Shown piece by piece: positions 25,365 through 35,100 of a DNA stretch of 64,000 nt; position 1 is the first letter of the stretch; each line of letters starts with the position of its first letter. The stretch is taken from assembly GCF_001571345.1 (NCBI RefSeq), contig NZ_BCTP01000012.1, positions 1-64,000 of the forward strand, given 5' to 3'. This stretch comes from Komagataeibacter xylinus NBRC 15237 (GTDB lineage Bacteria; Pseudomonadota; Alphaproteobacteria; Acetobacterales; Acetobacteraceae). The translations under genes and the position numbers were made by a program. The notes under the pieces were generated by a model that was not told the origin of the DNA, searched no databases, and was given only the letters and a program-made list of their open reading frames with translations.

Positions 25365-26097
25365 GGGGCTGGCATAGGTAAGCATTTATTGGGACGGGTT
25401 AGGAAGGAAGCTTAGCCCATCCGGTAAGGATTTTCACGAGCCTTGCGGGAGAGCGGGTATTGAAGCGCCACTCGCACCCGGCCAGAACGAGATGGAAGTC
25501 CTTGCGTGGTATTTCATTGTATCGTCGCAGATGATGCCTGGCCTGGCTCCAGAAGTTCTCGGCGCCATTGATATGGTCTCTTCCCTGGGTGAAATGCCTG
25601 CTGTGGTCGACGCGCTCGTGGTGGAACTCAGACACAGCGAGCTTGTCGTCGGCATGCCATAAATCACTGTAAACGATTGAATCCGGTAGAACTTTCTGCC
25701 GGATGAAAGACACCGGCGTCTGGTGGCCAGCATTGGGGATCATGACCGCATGAACGCGGCCAGACCGCTTCAGCAGACCAGAAACGGCAACTTTTCAGGC
25801 AGCGCCTCTGCCCCGTTCACCTTTGCGATGTCCATTGAAACAGCTTTCATCGACTTCGATCTCACCGGAAAAGGGCGCGTCATGAGCAATCTGTTCAGCG
25901 ATGATTTCGCGCAGTTTGCGGTAATACAGGGTCGCGGCATTGCGATTGACGCCCACGGGTTCGGCGGCACTCCGCGCGGGCGTGCCCGCAACGAAGTGCT
26001 CCAGAAGCCGTTTTTGGGTGCCAACAGGCAGTCGGCTGCGACGACGTGCTTTCATAGGATATATCAAGCCTTTATCGGCTTACCCTATGTCAGCCCC
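25365..26097 (-). mobile_element. Decayed IS1595-family insertion sequence
   Basis: A 733-base element bounded by imperfect inverted repeats: GGGGCTGGCATAGGTAAGC at 25365-25383 and, on the other strand, GGGGCTGACATAGGGTAAGC at 26097-26078. It encloses one ISXO2-type transposase gene that has an internal stop. I found no matching 8-base target duplication (AATACAAA on the left, TATTATTT on the right). The left end lies 34 bases before the MDR oxidoreductase start. The right end adjoins a fragment of the dispersed repeat next to the stop of the giant surface protein. Confidence 0.8.
25399..26067 (-). pseudogene. ISXO2-like transposase with an in-frame stop
   Basis: The N-terminal part (to EIEVDESCFNGHRKGERGRGAA, in two pieces EIEVDESCFNG and HRKGERGRG) and the C-terminal part (from KVAVSGLLKRSGRVH to FNTRSPARL) are in the same frame, separated only by TGA at 25795-25797. 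A glycine codon GGA is expected there. The DDE-type residues are still present: D in VDES, D in VYSDLW, and E in HINGAENFWS. So a single base change ended an otherwise complete transposase of about 222 residues. It is probably not mobile by itself. Confidence 0.82.
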
Positions 26098-26137
26098 TAT
26101 TATTTTTCATCAATGAGTTGTTTTCAAACAGTGTCTC
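26098..26137. repeat. Fragment of the dispersed repeat at the stop of the giant protein
   Basis: CATCAATGAGTTGTTTTCAA and the following AGTG and CT match 2707-2737 with few changes. On the minus strand the fragment reads GAGACACTGTTTGAAAAC, and the stop codon TGA of the giant surface protein (26138-26136) overlaps its first bases. The IS1595-type element begins directly beyond it. Confidence 0.6.
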
Positions 26138-29100
26138 AGTGATTGACCAGATCGCGACTGCGCGCATATGCCGCTCTCTGGCCGATCTGGCGCATCTGCG
26201 CCCGCAGCCCCTTCTTGCCGGGAGTTGGCTCGTTGGCGTGATGGTTGCCGCGATGGAAATCAGGGTTGAAGGCAAGCCAGTTCATGTCCTGCTCCACCAC
26301 CTGCATCGCGCGCTCCACCGCCTGCGGAATGGACGGATCATTGCCCATTTCCCACGCGGGGTGTTCGTGCCCGATCACCACATGCACATCCACTTCGGCC
26401 TCATGGCCATATTCATCGCGGCCAATAAGGGCCAGGTCAATGGAGCCGCTGGCCTCATCTGGCGCGATCATGGAAAAGCAGCGGCGATCCGCATCGAACG
26501 AGACCCAGTCCGGCAGCGGCGCGCCGCCAGCCTGGCGTGCCGTAATGGTCAGGTTGAGGTCCGTTCCATCGGAGCTGATGAAGGCACCGGCCGGCACATC
26601 GATATCGTATTTCTGGTTGGTTGTCACAAACCGGTAGAGTGACGTTCCGCGTATCCATGTCTGGTGCGCGACGCCAAAGCCACGCTGGAACTCGTTCTCG
26701 AACCCGTCCTCCACCGATGTCTTGAGCAGGTCGGAAGAACTGAGGTCATTGTTGAGGGTCGAACCCGAAAGGGCGGGATTGCCCTCCTGCTGTGTCACGT
26801 TCGTGTTCAGTGCCACGGTGGTCTGCGAGACATGGCTGGTCTCATCAGCCATCAGTGCCGAGACATCTGCCACCTGTGCCGCCGTGCCCGTGGCCAGCGT
26901 GCTGTTGGTCTCGACCAGTGCGGCAGACAGCCCGCCCGGCGTGCCGGTAAAGCCTGTTACCGGCGCAAAATGCAGTTCCGCGCTGGCAGGCAGCACAAGG
27001 GCGGTCGTGGCGGAAACCGAGGTGCTGACATTCTGCCATGTCCGGCCCCCGTCGGTTGAATACTGCCATGTGCCCTGTGTTGCCGGGTTGGCCGTATTGC
27101 CCACAATGGCAACGCCCTGCAGATGGTCGGCTACCGAGCCATCAGGATTGGAAGCACTATGCTGCTGGTCGGCCTGATCAGAGAAAGTGGGCCCGAACAG
27201 GGAGGATACGCTATCCCCCCTGACCTGTTGGTTGCTGGTATCGACCGAAGGCAGCGTGGCGCTGCCGCTGGCTACCGGCGCGTCATTGACCTGTTCAACA
27301 CTGGTGCTCACCTGCACCGGCACCACATCAAGCGCGGTACCGCCACCGGTGTTGCTGACATCAACCCCTGTTGCAACGCCGGTTATGGCATTACCCGCCA
27401 CAGCCTTGCCATCCGCCCCCGTGAAGGCGTTGGCGGTCGTGTTATCGATCACCGTTGCCGTAAACGAGATGCTGGACGGGTCACCATTGAAGTTGGGCGC
27501 AGGCTGGAACCAGATCTGCGCATCCCCGGGCAGCACGACCGCACTGGTGGTGGAAAGGCCGGTCGGCAGCGCCTGCGCCGTGCCACCGGGCACGGAATAC
27601 ATCCATGTCCCTTCGCTGGCGGGCGTGGCGTTGCCGGTAATGGCAACGCCGCCCACGCCATTGGGGGCATCCGAGGCAGGAAACAGTTGAGAAACCGTCT
27701 GCTTCGTGCCCGGCTGGTCTTCCGTGCCCGGAGGAATGTTTACAGCCGTATGGGCATCCGGATTAACCTTGATATCCAGCGGCTGGCTGTTGGTGTTGAC
27801 TGACCCGTTGGGGTGATCCTGCTGCATCTGGGTTATGTTCACGCCCGTCAGGGCCGTGGCGGTGCCATCGAGCGCCTGCCCGGTCACGCTGGTGGCAACG
27901 CCATCGCTGGTGCCGGTCAGGGGCACGTCGGCTGAGGTCTCGACAACCTGCGTGGTCAGCCCGCCCGGCGTGCCGGTAAAGTTTGGCACGGGGTCAAAGC
28001 GCACCTTGGCCTGATCGCCCAGCACCACGGCATTGCTGCCTGAAACATTGGCGGGCACGTCCGTCCATGTCTTGCCGCCATCGGTGGAATACTGCCACGT
28101 GCCCTCGGTTGCGGGGTTGGCCGTATTGCCGGTAATGGCCACGCCAGCCAGATGGTCGGCAGTGGAGCCGGTGGGGTCGGTCGCGTTCTGCTGCGCATCG
28201 GTCCCGTCCTGCACGGCATTGGAGTACAGGGCGGCAACCGTGGTGCCCGTATTGGCGCTGTCAGCACTGTTGGAGGTCACATCAGGCAGCGTGTAGGGGC
28301 CTGCCGCCATGGTAGGCGGATCATTGACCGGCGTCACCGCGGTGGACAGGTCAACCGTGCCCGTGCTCAGCGCGGTCTGCCCGCCACGGGTCGAAACATC
28401 GGCGCCGGCTATCGCCATCGTGCCGGAATCCAGCGCGGCCCCGGTCAGCGGCGTGCCGTCGGTCGTGGTCAGGGCCTGCCCGTTCGCCCCCACCAGGGCC
28501 GGACTGCCCGATGAGGCGCCCGAATTGTCGATCAGCACGACCTTGAGGTCATCGCCACTGACAGGCTGGCCATTATAGTTGGCCGCAGGCGTAAACTGCA
28601 GTTGCGCATCCTTGGACAGCACGAGCGCATTCGTGGTCGAGACGGCAGCCGAAAGCTGTGTCCATGTCTTGCCGCCATCGGTGGAATACGACCATGTGCC
28701 CGCAGCCGAGGGCGTGTAACCCACCACGGCCACGCCCGCCATGGTGTTGGCGGTAGAGCCATCGGGGTTGGTGGCACTGTGCTGCTGGTCGGTCTGGTCG
28801 GAGAAGTAGCTGCCAAACAGCCCCTGCACGCTGGTTACCTGCGGCGTGTCTTCCGTTACCTTCCACGAGGCGGGCTGGTCCCCCGTGACCGGGGTCGCGC
28901 CGGGGGTGGTGTTATCGGCCACCACGTTCGGGGCGTCGTTCACGTTGTCATCCATCAGCGCCACGCTATCCGTGGCTGCTGAATAGGCGGAACCCGGCGT
29001 GTTGGTGCCCGTGCCCAGCCCCACTGTAGCGGGCAGGGCGGAAATGCTGCCATTGGCCGCGCCATCAAACTGGTCCCATGCGCGGAAGGTCAGGGCATCA

Positions 29101-32100
29101 TTGACCTTGCCGTTCCAGTTCGGGTCGGTGGACTGGAAATACACTCGCGCCTGCCCGTTATCGATCAGGTGCAGGGCATTGCCACCGCCAACTGCATTGC
29201 TTGCGCCGCTACCGGCAAATTCGGTCCATGTCTTGCCGTTATCGGTGCTGTACCACCATGTACCGTGTGTGGTATCGGCGCTGGTAATGGCAATGCCGGG
29301 CAGCGACGTGGCGCCTGCGGCACCCTGGCCGGTCAGGCCCGCGCCGTCGGGGTCGGTCACGTTGCCCGCGCCACCTGTTGCCCCTGCATAGCCCACAAGC
29401 TGCGAAACCGCCGTGCCCACCGCGCCCTGCGGCGGGGCGGAGTCCTCCTGCGCATCGTTCAGGGAAACCGGGACCGAGGGATCAAGCACCGGGGAATCAT
29501 TGGCAGCGGTGACCGCAATCGTGCCGTTGGTGACGATGGGCGCACTCGCCCCGTTTTCATAGACCGATATGCTCACATTGCGCGTGCCCTCGATGGGCGT
29601 ATCGGAGCTGTCGTAATATGTCAGGCTGGCCAGCGTGGCCTGCCAGTTCTTGAGCGTGGTGGCGGTGCCTGCGGTCAGGGTCAGGGCGCCGGTTGCGCTA
29701 TCGAGGCTCGCGGTAATGCCGCCCGCCGTCGTGGCGGCCAGCACGTCCTCCGCCGTGGCGGAACCGACCTGCACCACTACTTTCTGGATCGACCCCGCAC
29801 CCGTGCCCGATGCATCCTCTACCGAGACATAGGAGCCAAGCGCGGTTGCCGATGCCGCGGCCGGGGTGTCATTGGGTTCGGTAAATGTGGTGGCAAAGGT
29901 CGTGCCACCAACACTCACATGCGTGAACATGGGCGCGCTGGTCTGCACGCCCCCCGTGCCCTGCGCGCCCGTGGTGGCCTGCTGGCCCGCAAGGTCGGTA
30001 TTGCCATCGGAGAAGGTAGCTCCGAGCGTGACATCAAGCTGCGTTGCCGGATCGGTTGCCGTGGGCGTGTAGGTATAGGTCAGGTCCTGCGCCAGTGTGG
30101 CGATGCTGGTCTTGGTGGCGTTTGTATTGAACGTGAACTGCAGCACGCCGCCCGTGTCGGTATAGGTGCCGATTACGGTGTTGTTCACGCTCACCTGTCC
30201 GCCCGCCATGCTCACGTCGGTGCCCGTTGCGCCAAAGCTGTCCGTGGCCGAAGGAGTGGCCTTGCCATCAACATAGCGCTGCACCGTCAGCGTGGTACCG
30301 GCATAGGTATAGGTGCCGCTTTCCTTTGTGGTCAGCGTATCGAGTTCGTGGTCATCCACCGCTACCCCGCCATCGCCGATTGCCGTGGCGGTGCCAGCGG
30401 TGGCGACATGCGGCGTGGTGTCCTGCCAGCCTGTAATGGTGGGCGCGGTATCGGGCAGTTCATAGGCCAGGTCAGCATGGGTTGCGCTCATGCCACTGGC
30501 TGAATCCGCATCGGGGCTGACAGCGGTTGTAGCAGATGTTACCGCGCCATCATGGTTGTACACCTCCGTCTCGCTGGCAGGCACGCCATCCGTGCCTCCC
30601 GTGGTCGGCACGGTAATTTCCGCAATGGAGGCTGTGGGCGTGCCATAAACAGGCACCAGCGCCGCATAGTCGCCACTGGCATTGGTCGTGATGCCGGTCT
30701 GCACAAGGCCGGTGGCATAGGTGCCGTCCTGCCCGCGCGCGGTCACCGTAACGCCTACGCCATTCAGTGGGGTATCGATGGCGCTGTCATAGGTGCCGGG
30801 CGTATTGCCCAGCGCCTGCCATATCTGGCCCGACAGCGTGCCAAGCCCCATCGTGACCGAGCGCTCATAGGTATCGGCGGGGTTGGAACCTGCGGTGCCC
30901 GCCTGCCCGGCCGAGCCATCGCGGCTCTGCGCCGTGCCGCCCGAGGCGGCGGGAGTAGCCCCGGCCAGCGATTCCCACGTCACGCTGGTCGTGGTCTGCG
31001 CCAGTCCCTGCGTCAGGTCAGAGAGCTTGACCGTATAGGTCACGGTCTCGCTGGCACCGGCGGCCAGAGTCAGGCCGTTGGTGGTCACGCCGTTCGCATC
31101 GGCAGCCGCCACGCTGCCGCTGGCATTGATCGTGGTGTCCACCGTACCAGCGCCCTTGGCTGCAACAGCGCCAGCAACGGTTTCCTGCCCCGCCACCAGT
31201 GGGTCATTGAGGGCGACATCATAGGCCGTGGCATCGCCGGTATTGGTCAGGGTATCGGTAAAGGTGACGGTATCATCAGTGTAGTCGATCGCGGTCACCG
31301 CCTTGCCCAGCGTGACGGTGGGCTCCCTGACCGTTTCGGTCACGATGGATGCGGCGGAGGACTGGGTTGATGTGGGCGTTGGTGACGTACTGGCCGTCAG
31401 GCTCTCGCTGAAAGCGGGATTACCATCCTTGTTGGCCGTGGTATTGAGCACCGTGCCCGCCACCTGGATGATGGCATAGTTGGGAACGGATGACGTGTCG
31501 TTGTTGGTGACCGTGCCGAGATTGATGGTGAGCACGGTCTGGCCGGAGGAATCCGTTGTCACGCCGGTTATGGCCGCACCATTACCGTTAAGCGCGGCCT
31601 CCGCCGCATCCGTAAGCGTAAAGGTCTTGCCGTTCATCTGCACGGCCGATGTCGTGCCTTCCGCAAGCTGCTCGGCACTGCCAAAGCCGGATGATGTGAC
31701 TTCCCCGTTCGGGCTGGCCAGCAGCAGGCGCAGCGATGTGGGGTCAAGCTGCACGTTGTCCGGCACCTTGAGGGTCAGCGTCACATCCTGGTTCTGCCCT
31801 TCGGGGATCGAGACCTCGCCCTGCAGGGTCACCTGGTCGCCAGGCACGGTATCGGCCGCAGTAACGGGCTTAGTGGGGGAAATGCCGCTGGTGGTGCCGT
31901 TGCTTTCACCAACGATGTCGAGCACGGACGTGAAATTGCCAACCGCTGGCGCATCGCTGGCCGTGCCCTTGAACGCTTCGGGCACGTCCTGCGGTGTCAC
32001 CGGCGCATCCCCCGATCCGGACGGGGTGCCCGATGGCGGCATGAATTCGTTGCTCCTGGGCGCCGAATGCCAGGTGTAGTTGTCCGTTACCGCAAGCTTC

Positions 32101-35100
32101 GTGCCTGCGGGCAGGTCGGAGGCGACCGTGCCGGTAATGGTGTAGATGACCGGGGCATCGGTGGGAGCGAGAGAGGCAAGCTGGGACAGGGCGACGGATG
32201 TCTGGCCGGCGGCGACAGTGATGGTCTGCCCCCCACCCGTAATGGTGACGCCCGTCAGGTCCGAAGGCAGCGTAATGGCATGATCGACGTCATAGGCCGT
32301 GACATCACCGTTATTGCCCAGCTTCAGGGTATAGGTAACCTGCTGGCCGCTGTACAGCGGCTGGCCGTTCGTATCATCGGTAATGGTTTCGGTCAGGGAG
32401 GGCTTGCGCTCGGTTACGGTCACATCGGCGGGCCCGGCCTGTTCGGCTATGGTGCTCGTGTCATCATGCGCGCTGTAGTTCAGCACGGCCGATGACGTGA
32501 TCGTGGCGGCATTGGCTGGCGCATTGTTCTCGCCATAATAACCGTTATAGGCCAGCGTTATGGTGCCGGGCGTGGAACTGGAATTGGTAACCGTCTTGCC
32601 AAGGTCAAAGGTCAGGGTGGTGGTGCCATCGGCGTTCCTGACCGCCGTTGGCGCGGGCAGGTTGCCACTGGCATCGGCGCCTGAGGCGGTCGCGCCGGTC
32701 AGGGTCGCGGTAAAGCCTCCGGCATAGTCCATGCCAGCGGGCAGGGTTTCCACCACCGTCACATCCCCATTGCCATTGCTGAGCGTACCCTCGGGCACGG
32801 TTACGGTAATGGTGGTGGTCCGCGTCTCGCCACTGACGATTGTGCCGCTGGAGGTGGCTGCATCCACGCCATCGTTTTCAGGCAGGTTGGATGGGCCAAT
32901 GCTCTTGCTGATGGTGGGCACCTGCAGGGTGACGCTTGCCGGATCGGTCAGGTCCGACGCCTGCCCGCCAAGCGGTACGCCATTGGTCACGAACCCGTTG
33001 CCCTGCGCAACCGCGCCAGCGCTGTTGCCAAAGTTCACCACCGTTGCGCTGGCCACCAGCGTATCGCCCAGGTTCTGGCCGGTGGGCAGGGCCAGGTCAT
33101 AGGTAATGGTCAGGTCCTGCCCCTTGGCCAGAACCGGATCGGTGGCCGAGGTGGCCGGTATGGTCAGGCCGCCGGTGGTGAAATAGCTGTTGGCGGCAGT
33201 CGTGGCATCCGCCGCCGAGGAATAGACCACCGTGCCATCGGCGCGCGTGATCTGGAAATTCTTCACATCCCCCGCAGAGAACCCGGCAGGCAGGGTGCCC
33301 GATACCGTCAGGTCGTACATGCCGGCCGAGCCGGTATTTTCCACCGTGGAGGCGATGCGCACCGTGTCGCCGCCCTCGGCCCCCGTGGCGTTGAGGTCGT
33401 TGACCGCGCCAAGGCCGCTCACGCCACCGGCAGGAACCGATGCATAGGCGCCACCATCCGATCCCGCCGCGTTGAAGGTGGTGGTGGGATTGGTATCCGT
33501 CCCTTCACCCGGTGTCTGGGGCGTGTAGGTAACGGATTTGTCAGTGCTGGCGCCGTTCATGACCGACACCACGCCCGTCTTGATCTCGGCCGCGGGCTCG
33601 GCAACCGTAATCGACTGCAGGGTAGACTGGGCCGTCTGGGCATTCTGCCCATTGGTCAGGGTGGACTGCTCCTGGCTGGTCAGGCGCAGTCCATCGGCAA
33701 AGGGGCTTGATGTTGCATTGAGGGTGAACAGCACGGCCACCTGCTTGCCAGCATCATTGGTGGCAAGCGTGTTGCTGTTGCCCATATCGAAGCTGATGCT
33801 GTTGTTCGCGGACTGCGTCGAGACCGTAACCTTGCCCGGATCGACACCGTTTGGCACGCTCACCACGCTGTAGGTGCCAGCCGCCTGTTGGGTCGGGTCC
33901 GTGCTGTCGGCAGCCGTGAAAGCGGAATCGCCGGTGCCCGTGGGGTTGCTCGTGTCATAGAGCGGCAGGGGCAGGTAAGATGAGAGGTTCAGGTCGGTAT
34001 AGGTGCCGGTCTGGAGGGTATAGATTGCCTCGTAGGTCACCTTGTCACCCGCGTGGATGACGGGCGTATCCGTACCCTCAACGGCAACGCCATTGATGGC
34101 CACGATCTTCAGCCCCGTCGTGCCCTCGGGCACGGAAAGCGTGCTGCCTGAACCATCCTGCACCTGCGAGGTGGTGCCATCAAGGCCCGTTGCCTGCGCG
34201 CTGACACTCACGCTGCTGCTGACCGTATCGCCTTCGGTGACCGGGGTGTTCGTGGCGGTATAATTGTCGCTTACCGTGCTGGCATAGCTGATCGTGCCCT
34301 GCTTGCCCGCACCCATGGCAGGCAGGCTGTTATCGGCCAGGTACTGGGCGATGTTCATTTTCACCACGGTCTGCCCGTTATCGCCCGGCGTGGCCGACCA
34401 GTAGGCGCTGCCCAGTTGCACGGTATGGGACGTGCCGGTGGCATCGGTATAGGTAAAGGTGGGGCTGGTGCCCGCCTGCAGGGCCTGGCCATCGCTCAGC
34501 GTGGTGGTGACCACCATGCCGGTGCTGGAGTAGTAATCCGAATTCTCGATATGGATGTCATGCGTGATGATATCGCCGGGCATGACCTGCCCGGCAGGCA
34601 GGCCCGTGGCGCTGCCATCCGCATTCGTGATCGTATCCGTCTCCTGCACCGCGAACGCCTTGGCGTTGAACGTGGTGGGCGATGTGTCCACCGTCTGGTC
34701 CAGCGCAACGGCCGTGGCTGTCTGGCCCTCTGCCACAGGCGGGGTCCAACTGCCGGTATAGGATATGGTAGCGCCCGGAATGGTGGTGGGCGCTGTCGTG
34801 CCGCCAGAAGAATTGCCGCCAGAAGAATTGAGGATGGAATTCCCGGCCGCATCCGTCTGGCCAACATAAACCGGAATATCAATCTTGTAGGGCGCAGTTG
34901 CGCTGTAGGCCACGCTATCAAGCGTAATCCTGACCGACCCGCCTTCCTTTGAGCCGTCAGCGGGCGGCACGTAGGTGGCCGTGCCGCTGATGGTCGAGCC
35001 ATCGGCCCCGGTCAGGGTAATGGGGCTGTTGTTGTAATTGACGCTGTCAGGCAGGGCGACATTGAGCGTCATGTCCTTGATGGCGTTGTTCTGCGTCACT

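Noticed and set aside
25357-26105. Target-site duplication of the IS1595-type element
   Set aside because: The 8 bases on each side (AATACAAA and TATTATTT) do not match, so no duplication is claimed.
26900-29300. Regularly spaced similar segments that could suggest a CRISPR or tandem DNA repeat
   Set aside because: The spacing is 160-200 codons and similarity is at protein level (GTWxYSTDGGKTW units inside one gene), so these are repeated domains of the giant protein.
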